From JBAYZQ01 sp041672385 (GTDB lineage Bacteria > Spirochaetota > Spirochaetia > Sphaerochaetales > Sphaerochaetaceae), in assembly GCA_041672385.1 (NCBI GenBank), contig JBAYZQ010000125.1:1-6680 (forward strand): DNA of 6,680 nucleotides. The letters are read 5' to 3'. The position numbers were made by a program, and so were the translations under genes. Below, in pieces: positions 1-6,344 of the stretch. The stretch's first letter is position 1; each line of letters opens with the position of its first letter. The notes beneath the pieces are model-generated. The model saw only the letters and a list, made by a program, of their open reading frames with translations. It had not been told where the DNA came from and did no database searches.

Positions 1-91
1 GAAAATTTCAACCTAACAAATAAAACATTTAATAAAAAACGCTTTATTTATTCCCTTAGGTAGGCATGAAAAGTCAAGATTCTTTTTTTGG

Positions 92-120
92 TTGATATAA
101 TCCAATTTTAATTTTATAAT
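92..120 (+). promoter_or_regulatory. Sigma-70-type promoter of the lysine-rich protein gene
   Basis: A -35 box TTGATA (92-97) and a perfect -10 box TATAAT (115-120) are separated by exactly 17 bases. The predicted transcription start is near 127, which gives a leader of only about 15 nt. That leader contains the Shine-Dalgarno sequence AGAGAGG (128-134), 7 nt before the ATG at 142. The boxes are seen directly; activity is inferred. Confidence 0.75.
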
Positions 121-141
121 AACTTAAAGAGAGGTATATAT

Positions 142-588
142 ATGTCAAAAAATAGGTTACGTTCGGTTTTAAGAAAATTCAGCAAAAAAAGAAAAGCAAA
201 AAAACAAGAACATATTGAGGCCTTGAGTCCTGAGATTAAGTTGAAAAAATCAAAAGCTTTAAAAAAAGGAAGTATAATTGCAGAGAAACAAAAACCAAAA
301 GAAACTACTTCTGGAATTAAGATTCTTCCAAGAGAAGAAAATAATTTTGTAAACAAACCTAAGAAAGCAAAAATTGAAAAACCAGCGGAAGTTATTAAAG
401 AGAAAAAAGAATCTGTTAATGAAATAAAAAATATTCAAGAAAAGCTTGATAAAATACTTGAAGAAATTGATCAAGCAAAAACTCCAAAAGGAGCAGATGA
501 AGATATCAGAGCTGAATTCAATGAAAAAAGAAAAGCTTTAAGAAAAGAACGCGACTTACTAAAGAAACAACTCGAAGAAGCTAAATAA
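142..588 (+). CDS. Lysine-rich basic coiled-coil protein, function unknown
   Basis: I do not recognise a family for this 148-residue protein. By count it has 36 Lys and 9 Arg against 26 Asp/Glu, and no Cys, Trp or Tyr. The first 25 residues are extremely basic (RKFSKKRKAKK), as in nucleic-acid-binding or ribosome-associated tails. The middle (about 45-90) is rich in Lys/Pro/Glu and probably disordered. Residues about 93-110 and 120-147 look like charged amphipathic helices suited to a short coiled coil. There is no signal peptide or membrane segment, so it should be cytoplasmic. The start is supported by AGAGAGG 7 nt upstream and by a near-consensus promoter. The gene seems to stand alone. 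A DNA- or RNA-binding role is only an inference from composition; the reading frame itself is convincing. Confidence 0.85.
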   Translation: MSKNRLRSVLRKFSKKRKAKKQEHIEALSPEIKLKKSKALKKGSIIAEKQKPKETTSGIKILPREENNFVNKPKKAKIEKPAEVIKEKKESVNEIKNIQEKLDKILEEIDQAKTPKGADEDIRAEFNEKRKALRKERDLLKKQLEEAK

Positions 589-630
589 TAAACCCTTTAA
601 ATATAAGCTATTTTTAGAATAATTTTATAC

Positions 631-665
631 TGTCAATTAATATTATTTATAAATATTAATTGACA
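631..665. repeat. Perfect 14-bp inverted repeat overlapping a -35 box
   Basis: TGTCAATTAATATT (631-644) and its exact reverse complement AATATTAATTGACA (652-665) flank the 7-nt spacer ATTTATA. The last six bases of the right arm, TTGACA, are the -35 box of the lipoprotein promoter. No T-run follows, so this is not a standard intrinsic terminator for the upstream gene. It could be a repressor or activator site, or a 3'-end hairpin in the transcript of the preceding gene. Confidence 0.75.
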
Positions 666-688
666 TTTGACGTAAACGGGAATAGTAT
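660..688 (+). promoter_or_regulatory. Sigma-70-type promoter of the lipoprotein gene, predicted leaderless
   Basis: A perfect -35 box TTGACA (660-665) and a -10 box TAGTAT (683-688) are 17 bases apart. Six bases (CTCTTT) separate the -10 box from the ATG at 695, so the A of the start codon falls on the expected +1. No purine-rich Shine-Dalgarno sequence lies in front of the ATG. Confidence 0.7.
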
Positions 689-694
689 CTCTTT

Positions 695-1786
695 ATGAAA
701 AAAAATTTGTCTTCTTTGGTTTTTTGTCTTGTGATTACCGTAGTTTTTTGTGTTCTAGCAACTTCTTGTCCTGAACCTATTGCGGTATGTACTTATACTA
801 TTACTTATCAATTAGGTGAAAATGCAGAAAATGGAGCAAATAATCCTCTTTCTTTTACATCAGAAGATTCTTATGCTCTTTCAGATTTTACCAATCCATC
901 ACGTTCTGGTTGGATTTTTACTTCATGGACTTTAGATGAAGCTGGTAATAATCCCTTCACTGGAATAAATGAAGGAACCGAAAACAACATAACCCTGTAT
1001 GCAAATTGGATGAATATTGATGCCAATTTTACATATGAATTAATTGACCAAGAAAACGGATATAAGATTATATCTTATACTGGAACAGGAAGAACAACGG
1101 TAGTACTACCAGGAAAGATTAATGGGTTAGATGTTACTACCATCAATTCAGATGTTTTTTCTAATAATTCTGGTTTAATTGAAGAAATCAAAATGGCTGA
1201 TGAAAATTTGTATGTTTATTTTGTTCCTTTTGAAGGTTCTCCTGATGAATTTCTTCCAATTAGTTATCTTTTTGATAATTGTCTTGACCTAAAAAATATA
1301 ACCGTAAGTTCATCAAATGAAAATTTCACATCAGTTAATGGGGTTTTATACTCTAAAGACGGAACTCAGATACTTAGATATCCAAGTGGAAAAACTGAAA
1401 CTAGTTTCAGCCTTCCCTCTACTGTAACTATAATTGCAGATGGTTGCTTTTTTCAATCCCAGATAAATTCCATTTTATCATGGGGTTCTGTTGAGACCAT
1501 CGAAGATTATGCTTTTAGTGATAGTGATATTACATCACTTGAAATTCCTAGTTCAGTTAAAGAAATTGGGGATTATGCTTTTGCAAATTGTAAGGCATTA
1601 ACAACCTTGTTCATTCCTGAGTCGGTTATAACAATGGGGGAAGGTACTTTTAGTGAATTCACTAGCGAACAAACTTTGCTCATACAAATAGAAGAAACCT
1701 CAATCCCACCTACATGGAGTGGTTCTTGGAAAGATAGCTGTGAAGCAAATATTGTTTGGAAAAGTGAAAGACCAACTGCTAAATAA
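695..1786 (+). CDS. Surface lipoprotein with InlB B-repeat and BspA-type leucine-rich repeats
   Basis: This 363-residue protein is probably exported and lipid-anchored. It has a basic start (MKK), a hydrophobic segment 5-21 and a relaxed spirochaete-like lipobox L-A-T-S-C ending at Cys25; Cys11 and Cys19 also lie in the signal region. Residues about 33-105 match the Listeria/Bacteroides (InlB B, Flg_new) repeat: a YTITYQLG strand, then SGWIFTSW, ending in LYANW. Residues about 111-158 form a BspA-style entry module (LPGKINGLDVTTI). Residues about 190-320 carry LRR_5 units with the typical NENFTSVNGVLYSKDG, IPSSVKEIGDYAF and IPESV signatures. A Trp-containing tail closes the protein (PPTWSGSW to IVW, 338-355). 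Such proteins are commonly adhesins or host/matrix-binding surface proteins in oral and gut spirochaetes and Bacteroidetes; the ligand here is unknown. The start is fixed by the signal peptide and an in-frame TAG at 683-685. Confidence 0.93.
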   Translation: MKKNLSSLVFCLVITVVFCVLATSCPEPIAVCTYTITYQLGENAENGANNPLSFTSEDSYALSDFTNPSRSGWIFTSWTLDEAGNNPFTGINEGTENNITLYANWMNIDANFTYELIDQENGYKIISYTGTGRTTVVLPGKINGLDVTTINSDVFSNNSGLIEEIKMADENLYVYFVPFEGSPDEFLPISYLFDNCLDLKNITVSSSNENFTSVNGVLYSKDGTQILRYPSGKTETSFSLPSTVTIIADGCFFQSQINSILSWGSVETIEDYAFSDSDITSLEIPSSVKEIGDYAFANCKALTTLFIPESVITMGEGTFSEFTSEQTLLIQIEETSIPPTWSGSWKDSCEANIVWKSERPTAK

Positions 1787-1798
1787 GTTTTCTCTTTA

Positions 1799-2227
1799 CT
1801 AAGCCATTTTAGCTTTTTTTGTTGGTTTTTCTGGTGCGTTCTTTCCAAAGACAATAAATTTATAAACACAAAATTCTGTTATTAAATTTACAAACATAGT
1901 ACAGAATAATATTAAATAATTATTTGTACCTAATCGAGCAAAATAATCACCAGCATAGGTTGAAATTGGTGTAAATATCAAATAGTAGATACCAATCTTC
2001 AGCATGGCTAAAGGAATATTAGGTGCTTTTTTGAAATTGAAATTTCTATTTATTGTAAAATTCCAAACAACAGATAAAATCAGAGCCATAAGATAGCTGG
2101 GCCAATATATTAAATGAAAAACTTCTTTAAACAAAGTAAAAGACAATGTTTGAATAATCCCTGCGCTAATTGAAAATAGTAAAAATCTAACTGCTTCTAG
2201 GATATTTTTGTTCTTATTTTCATTCAT
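1799..2227 (-). CDS. GtrA-family four-helix membrane protein
   Basis: This 142-residue protein has four predicted membrane helices (about 14-36, 40-58, 73-92, 104-126) and a short basic tail. Family-like features are the RF start of helix 1 (R14-F15), the N-x-x-x-N-R-x-F loop after helix 2 (WNFTINRNFNF, 55-65) and the closing YKFIVFGK (122-129), all typical of GtrA/DPMS-type proteins. Relatives such as phage GtrA are thought to help move lipid-linked sugars across the inner membrane for cell-envelope glycosylation; no glycosyltransferase is seen next door. The ATG lies one base after the stop of the deaminase gene, with AAGGGAG (2241-2235) 7 nt upstream, so it is probably the last gene of the operon and translationally coupled. 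It ends 12 bp from the convergent lipoprotein gene. Its exact role is unknown. Confidence 0.88.
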   Translation of the reverse strand: MNENKNKNILEAVRFLLFSISAGIIQTLSFTLFKEVFHLIYWPSYLMALILSVVWNFTINRNFNFKKAPNIPLAMLKIGIYYLIFTPISTYAGDYFARLGTNNYLILFCTMFVNLITEFCVYKFIVFGKNAPEKPTKKAKMA

Positions 2228-2228
2228 G

Positions 2229-3515
2229 CTATCGCTCCCTTATATCAAGCCAAATTTTATTGACTTTCTGGCAAATTTCTTTTTCATCCATAGTAAGAAG
2301 TTTTCTATCTTTCATCAATATTTTCCCATTACTAATTACTGTATTAATATTTTCACTACTGCAACTATAAACCAAAGCAGAATACACATTGTTCATAGGT
2401 GTCATATTAAGACTATTTTTATTTATAAGAATAATATCAGCTTTTTTTCCAATTTCTATAGTACCCAAATCTTTTTCTCTTCCAAGGGCTTTTGCGCCAC
2501 CTAGAGTTGCCATTTGAAGAATTTCAAATGGTTTAAAGGCAATGGTATCCATTTCACTAACGCTAGCTAATAACGCTGCCAAGTTGAGCTCTTTCATCAT
2601 GTTTAGGTTATTATTACTGCTAGCTCCATCGGTCCCTAGGGCAAGGTTTATACCATTGTTTTTATAAGATTTCATTGGAGCAATTCCACTGGCTAGTTTA
2701 CAATTACTTGAAGGGTTATGAACAATTGAAACATCCTTTCCCTTAATAAGATTAATCTCTTCTTCGGTCAAATGAACGCAATGAGCTAAGTAGGTACCAA
2801 CTTTATCAAAAATACCAAGGCTGTTAAGATAAGTAGCTGGAGTCATATTAAAACTTTGGATACTATCTTTTACTTCCTTGGAAGTTTCTGACAAATGGGT
2901 ATGAAGTTTTCCGCCAATATCCTTAGCAAAATCAGCTCCATAAACATAAGATTCCCCTGTTGTTGTATATATTGCATGCGGGGCAACATCCAAAATTATT
3001 CTATCATGGTCTACAAAAGGCTTAATTTTTGGGTATTCTTCTTTGTATCTTCGTTTAGAATCCGCCAAATCTCCAAAAAGTGTAAATCCAATATTTGCGT
3101 TTATTCCTGCTTCTAGAACAGCTTTAGCAGTTTGGTCTCGATTAAAGTACATATCGGCAAATGTTGTACATCCACCTTTAATTAATTCAGCACATCCTAG
3201 TAAGGATCCCCAATAAATATCATCATCATTTAGCTTTGCTTCAATTGGAAAAATTTCATTTAACCAGCTAAACAAATCAGGAGAAGTGTCTTTATAATTT
3301 CGCATGTATCCCATACTCAAGTGAGTATGAGCATCAACAAAGGCAGGAAGCGCAATCATATTCCTTGCATCAATTATCTCATCAAATTCATCTTTAAAAG
3401 AAGAAGATTTTCCAAGATATTTTATTCGAGAATTAACAATTCCAATGTCCTCTATAGCAGTAGATGCTTCAGAATCCATTTTTATAACTAAAGCATTCTT
3501 AATTAGTAATTTCAT
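2229..3515 (-). CDS. mtaD: 5-methylthioadenosine/S-adenosylhomocysteine deaminase (amidohydrolase)
   Basis: This 428-residue cytoplasmic metal-dependent amidohydrolase belongs to the MtaD/TrzA group, which deaminates S-adenosylhomocysteine, 5'-methylthioadenosine or related adenosyl compounds to inosyl products and ammonia. The expected catalytic set is present: metal ligands H63 and H65 (DAHTH), H207 with catalytic E210 (HTHLSE), H245 (LAHCVH) and D296 (LGTDG). The stretches HNPSSNCKLASGIAP (266-280) and GTDGASSNNNLNM (294-306) are highly characteristic of MtaD. The N- and C-terminal strands (1-60 and 345-400, including LGTIEIGKKADI) make the usual beta-sandwich, and the length is normal. 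The gene starts with AAGG 7 nt before the ATG, 40 bp after the acyl-CoA ligase, and stops 1 bp before gtrA. Substrate choice among MTA, SAH and 5'-deoxyadenosine cannot be told from sequence alone; SsnA-type aminohydrolases are the nearest alternative. Confidence 0.92.
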   Translation of the reverse strand: MKLLIKNALVIKMDSEASTAIEDIGIVNSRIKYLGKSSSFKDEFDEIIDARNMIALPAFVDAHTHLSMGYMRNYKDTSPDLFSWLNEIFPIEAKLNDDDIYWGSLLGCAELIKGGCTTFADMYFNRDQTAKAVLEAGINANIGFTLFGDLADSKRRYKEEYPKIKPFVDHDRIILDVAPHAIYTTTGESYVYGADFAKDIGGKLHTHLSETSKEVKDSIQSFNMTPATYLNSLGIFDKVGTYLAHCVHLTEEEINLIKGKDVSIVHNPSSNCKLASGIAPMKSYKNNGINLALGTDGASSNNNLNMMKELNLAALLASVSEMDTIAFKPFEILQMATLGGAKALGREKDLGTIEIGKKADIILINKNSLNMTPMNNVYSALVYSCSSENINTVISNGKILMKDRKLLTMDEKEICQKVNKIWLDIRER

Positions 3516-3520
3516 AAAAA

Positions 3521-3537
3521 TACCTTAGCACAAGGTA
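3521..3537 (-). promoter_or_regulatory. Hairpin covering the ribosome binding site of mtaD
   Basis: Read on the - strand, TACCTT (3537-3532) pairs with AAGGTA (3526-3521) around the 5-nt loop GTGCT. The AAGG in the 3' arm is the only Shine-Dalgarno-like sequence before the mtaD ATG at 3515. Five T's (3520-3516) follow the stem directly, so it also resembles a weak intrinsic terminator or attenuator. The stem has 6 bp, only two of them G-C, so its stability is modest. Confidence 0.4.
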
Positions 3538-3555
3538 AAAAAATAAGCAAACCTC

Positions 3556-5298
3556 TTAACTTACAAACCCTCTTTTTATCTTCTTTGTTGTAGTCATTTC
3601 CATGGGTTCTTTCAAAACTATTACTCGATTAATTTTCATGTAATAAACTTGTTTTGAATTAACTTCATCAACAAGTTTCTGAATTATATCTTCAATTTGT
3701 CCAAAATTCTGTCCCTCAAATTTTGTCATTTCAGGATAAACTAAAGCCTCTATGTACTCTTCATGACTTTCTGATTTTTCTTTATAACCTCTTACCATAA
3801 TTTGATTAATTTCTTCAAACAATTGAAATTTATCTTCAATTTCTTCTGGATAGACATTCTTACCACCGCTAGTAACTATTAAGTTTTTAGCCCTTCCTTT
3901 AAGGTGTAAATAATTTTCTTTGTCTATTAATCCTATATCACCAGTTTTAAGGTATCCATCTTCAGTAAAAAGCTTTTTAGTATTTTCTTCATCATTAAAG
4001 TAACCTTTGGTAACATTAGGACCTTTAACCACAATTTCCCCTACTCCTAGTATATCTGGATTAATAATTTTCATATCAACAAGATCAAATATTTTACCAA
4101 CAGAGGTTACTTTAAAATGACTAATTGGGTTTAAAGTCAAGATTGGTGAAGTTTCAGTTAAGCCATAACCCTGTACAAAGTCCAAACCCAGGCCTTGGTA
4201 GTCTCTAAAAACTTTGGGGCTCAAAGGACCAGCGCCACAAATACAAACTCTCATCTGTTCAAAACCAAGTGCTTGCAAAATTTCCTTAAACATTTTCTTT
4301 CCAGGGTTCAAATGAAAATTCTTTTTTAAAAAGCTGTTAATTCTCATAAATAATCTTACCTTGAAATAAGTAAAGGCTCCTTTCTTTCTTATTTTAGACA
4401 TTGTGGCTGAAAGCAATTTGTTATACACAAGAGGAATTCCCATAAAGAATGTTACCTTAGCTCTCTTCATATCCTTTATTAAACTTGTCATAGCCATTGA
4501 TTGTCCAAATAGACATCTATTCCCATTGCATAATCCCTCAAGCAATACAGCAGTACAACAATAAGAATGATGGAGAGGCAAAAAAGCAAACATTGTATCT
4601 TTATATGTTAATTCAAAGAATTGACCATCACTAGCCATATAAACATCACTTACTAAATTTGCTTCACTAAGTAAAACGCCTTTTTCATTTCCGGTGGTAC
4701 CACTAGTAAATAATAATGCAGCATCGTCGCTATCTTTGATTTCAACTCTTGGTTTTTCGTTACTTGTTAAATTACATAGACAATTCTTTTCCTTAAAATC
4801 TTGAGATTGAAGTATTACTTCTTTTATTCCTAAAAGACTTTCCATCCAAGCTTTTTTACTTTCAATAATTGCTTTATTTTCTGGTTCCTTTTCAAGTTTC
4901 TCAAGTACATCCTTATCAGCAAAAATAAATTTTGCATCACAGAAAATTGCAAGTTTTACCATTTTATCTGTATCCATCATATTATCAATTGGAACAACTA
5001 TTCCTCCTGCATAAAGAACACCAAAATAGGCAAATGCCCACTCAGGAGAATTCTTACCATTGATAATTACTTTGTCGCCTTTTTTAATCCCCTGCTCAAT
5101 AAGAAAACTACCTACTCTCTTAATATTTTTTTCAAGGTCATCAAAACTGTAGATTATTTCTTTATCTTTTCGATAAACAATAAAGCAATCTCTTTTTCTA
5201 TGTTTTAATAATGTAATATCAAGCATTTCAAGAATTGTTGGCCACTCTCCGTTAAAGATTTGACCTTTATATTTTTGTAACTCTTCATAATTATGCAT
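3556..5298 (-). CDS. Acyl-CoA synthetase (AMP-forming), long-chain fatty-acid-CoA ligase type
   Basis: This is an ANL-superfamily adenylating enzyme of 580 residues. It activates a carboxylic acid, probably a fatty acid, with ATP to acyl-AMP and then transfers it to CoA. Core motifs are in order: the P-loop LLFTSGTTGNEKG (195-207), PLHHSY (241-246) as in FadD-like ligases, the adenine-binding GYGLTETSP (377-385), YLKTGDIG with D454 (449-456), the hinge and A8 loop LKGRAKNLIVTSGGKNVYPE (466-485), and the C-terminal catalytic lysine, probably K573, in TTKKIKRGF. The length is normal and no carrier-protein domain is fused. I chose the ATG at 5298 because AAGGAG (5309-5304) lies 5 nt upstream; an in-frame ATG nine codons earlier (5325) has no such site. 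The gene heads the tight - strand cluster with mtaD and gtrA. Chain-length preference is not visible. Confidence 0.93.
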   Translation of the reverse strand: MHNYEELQKYKGQIFNGEWPTILEMLDITLLKHRKRDCFIVYRKDKEIIYSFDDLEKNIKRVGSFLIEQGIKKGDKVIINGKNSPEWAFAYFGVLYAGGIVVPIDNMMDTDKMVKLAIFCDAKFIFADKDVLEKLEKEPENKAIIESKKAWMESLLGIKEVILQSQDFKEKNCLCNLTSNEKPRVEIKDSDDAALLFTSGTTGNEKGVLLSEANLVSDVYMASDGQFFELTYKDTMFAFLPLHHSYCCTAVLLEGLCNGNRCLFGQSMAMTSLIKDMKRAKVTFFMGIPLVYNKLLSATMSKIRKKGAFTYFKVRLFMRINSFLKKNFHLNPGKKMFKEILQALGFEQMRVCICGAGPLSPKVFRDYQGLGLDFVQGYGLTETSPILTLNPISHFKVTSVGKIFDLVDMKIINPDILGVGEIVVKGPNVTKGYFNDEENTKKLFTEDGYLKTGDIGLIDKENYLHLKGRAKNLIVTSGGKNVYPEEIEDKFQLFEEINQIMVRGYKEKSESHEEYIEALVYPEMTKFEGQNFGQIEDIIQKLVDEVNSKQVYYMKINRVIVLKEPMEMTTTKKIKRGFVS

Positions 5299-5303
5299 AA
5301 ACT

Positions 5304-5310
5304 CTCCTTC
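5304..5310 (-). promoter_or_regulatory. Shine-Dalgarno site that fixes the acyl-CoA ligase start
   Basis: On the - strand, GAAGGAG (5310-5304) lies 5 nt before the ATG at 5298. It is the strongest Shine-Dalgarno sequence in the window and lies inside the first nine codons of the longer alternative frame, which makes that longer start unlikely. Confidence 0.85.
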
Positions 5311-5322
5311 AAAAAAAATACC

Positions 5323-5367
5323 CATTAAAAAGTGCTCTTTTAATGATAGTTAATATTAACCATTAAC
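5323..5367 (-). promoter_or_regulatory. Inverted-repeat cluster in the acyl-CoA ligase leader (candidate operator and hairpin)
   Basis: Two structures lie upstream of the ligase. First, a 12-bp perfect palindrome GTTAATATTAAC (5349-5360) with a third half-site ATTAAC (5362-5367), so that on the - strand GTTAAT occurs twice in tandem with a 7-bp period, followed by one inverted copy. Second, 8-bp perfect arms CATTAAAA (5323-5330) and TTTTAATG (5338-5345) around a 7-nt loop. On the - strand this second stem is followed after four bases by eight T's and then the Shine-Dalgarno sequence. A -10-like TATCAT (5348-5343) is present but without a good -35 partner, so I cannot place the promoter. The regulatory role is inferred. 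Confidence 0.4.
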
Positions 5368-5431
5368 TCATTACCAGAACTTTGTACTAATTTTGGTAAA
5401 AAATCAAGCAAAATAGCGTTAATTAATCAAT

Positions 5432-5458
5432 AAAAAAAACTCTCATCGTTCTTAGAGT
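5432..5458 (-). terminator. Intrinsic terminator after the HAD phosphatase gene
   Basis: On the - strand, ACTCT (5458-5454) and AGAGT (5443-5439) form a 5-bp stem around a 10-nt loop. The stem runs into eight T's (5439-5432, the first also closing the stem). It lies about 30 bp after the HAD stop codon, in the right orientation to end that transcript before the ligase operon. The stem is short and the loop long, so strength is uncertain. Confidence 0.55.
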
Positions 5459-5486
5459 CAATATTTACTATAATGAGTTTGTTTGT

Positions 5487-6266
5487 TTATTTATTTCTTT
5501 TTTGCAAAATTTCTGTTACGGCTTCAGCGAATCCGAAACCTCCAAATTCTTTGGTTGTAAATTCAGGAAGTGGCTTTATAAGATTTCCATAATCTGTTTT
5601 TGTATTTACTTTCACACAGTGATCAAAATAACTGAACATTGGATTATCATTAGGTGCATCACCAAAATATAAAACTTCTTCCATTTTATCTGTCCATTTG
5701 TAGTGACTTTCAAGAAAGCTTCTTGTCATTTCAAGTTTACTGTAATGGCCTAACCAAGTATTAATATGAATAGAACTTTGAGCACATTGAATCTTTTCTT
5801 CATCACAAATAGAAATAATTTTATTTATAATGGATTTATCCAACACTGGTTCTTCCTGTGCATAATCAAAAGCTACATCAAAAAGTCTCATATATTGATC
5901 TTTGGCAATTCTAGAACCCTCAACTTCTTTAAGTATTCTATTTTTAAAGTTTACCATTTTTGCGTCAGTATTATAGATTGCATTAGGGTGAAGAATTCTT
6001 TTTAGGCAACCTTCCTCATAGCTTACAATTGCACCACTTTCACTTATTACCGCATCCACAGGCCACATTCTAACAAAAGTTTCACCAAAGCCAGTAGCTC
6101 CACCGGTTATTAGTATTATTGCTAAACCTTCTTTTTTTAATTTCCAAAGGGCTTCATAAGTGGAGCTGGGTAATTTTCCTGAATATGTAAGGGTATCATC
6201 TACATCGCAAAGAACATATTTAATGCTTTTCGTTAATGCTTTGTTTATTTCTGTAATATTTTTCAT
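5487..6266 (-). CDS. HAD-superfamily hydrolase, IIB (Cof/sucrose-phosphatase-like) type
   Basis: This 259-residue cytoplasmic protein has all four HAD motifs: motif I DVDDTLT with nucleophile D21 and acid/base D23, motif II ITGG with T54, motif III K177 (SKLEMTRSFL), and motif IV FGDAPNDNPMF (201-211) with D203 and D207 for Mg binding. The cap lies between motifs II and III (about 85-170), which places it in the C2-capped IIB group of sugar-phosphate and small-metabolite phosphatases. The variable cap hides the substrate. The length is normal. The gene seems monocistronic, with a terminator behind it and its own promoter in front. No Shine-Dalgarno sequence precedes the ATG (bases 6267-6280 read GGTAGAATACGCTA on the - strand), and the -10 box lies exactly six bases before it, so a leaderless mRNA is likely. 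Starting at M1 leaves a plausible 15-residue lead-in to the first strand (IKYVLC). Confidence 0.92.
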   Translation of the reverse strand: MKNITEINKALTKSIKYVLCDVDDTLTYSGKLPSSTYEALWKLKKEGLAIILITGGATGFGETFVRMWPVDAVISESGAIVSYEEGCLKRILHPNAIYNTDAKMVNFKNRILKEVEGSRIAKDQYMRLFDVAFDYAQEEPVLDKSIINKIISICDEEKIQCAQSSIHINTWLGHYSKLEMTRSFLESHYKWTDKMEEVLYFGDAPNDNPMFSYFDHCVKVNTKTDYGNLIKPLPEFTTKEFGGFGFAEAVTEILQKRNK

Positions 6267-6272
6267 TAGCGT

Positions 6273-6301
6273 ATTCTACCGTTTATTAAATTGTGTTTCA
6301 A
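6273..6301 (-). promoter_or_regulatory. Sigma-70-type promoter of the HAD gene, predicted leaderless
   Basis: On the - strand, the -35 box TTGAAA (6301-6296) and -10 box TAGAAT (6278-6273) are 17 bases apart, and each matches consensus at five of six positions. Six bases (ACGCTA) separate the -10 box from the ATG at 6266, so +1 coincides with the A of the start codon. Confidence 0.68.
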
Positions 6302-6344
6302 TATTTTATTCTAAAGTTAAATTTTTTTTCCGTGAATTTACTTT

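Noticed and set aside
18..49. AAATAAA and TTTATTT arms as a terminator of an upstream gene
   Set aside because: The arms are all A-T with an 18-nt loop and no following T-run, easily expected by chance here.
1..63. Open frame ending with TAG at 61-63, possibly the tail of an upstream gene
   Set aside because: Only 20 codons are visible, they are low in complexity, and no domain can be read; it may be chance.
66..95. Tiny ORF MKSQDSFFG with AGG five bases upstream
   Set aside because: It lies mostly before the promoter at 92-120, so it would not be in that transcript, and nine codons give no further support.
608..636. Divergent - strand promoter using the TTGACA in the left arm of the 631-665 repeat
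   Set aside because: No acceptable -10 box lies 16-18 bases further on (AAATAG at best) and no - strand gene starts there.
1801..1820. AAGC...GCTT hairpin followed by T's as a terminator for the lipoprotein gene
   Set aside because: A 4-bp stem inside the end of gtrA is too weak; T-runs on this strand simply reflect lysine codons of gtrA on the other.
2895..3116. Small + strand frames opposite the - strand genes
   Set aside because: They lie within well-supported conserved genes, lack family features and ribosome binding sites, and are shadow frames.
3516..3555. SAH riboswitch before mtaD
   Set aside because: The 40-bp gap is too short and lacks any conserved riboswitch core; only a simple 6-bp hairpin is present.
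5299..5325. Longer start of the acyl-CoA ligase at 5325
   Set aside because: It has no Shine-Dalgarno, and the strong AAGGAG lies inside this extension at the right distance from the ATG at 5298.
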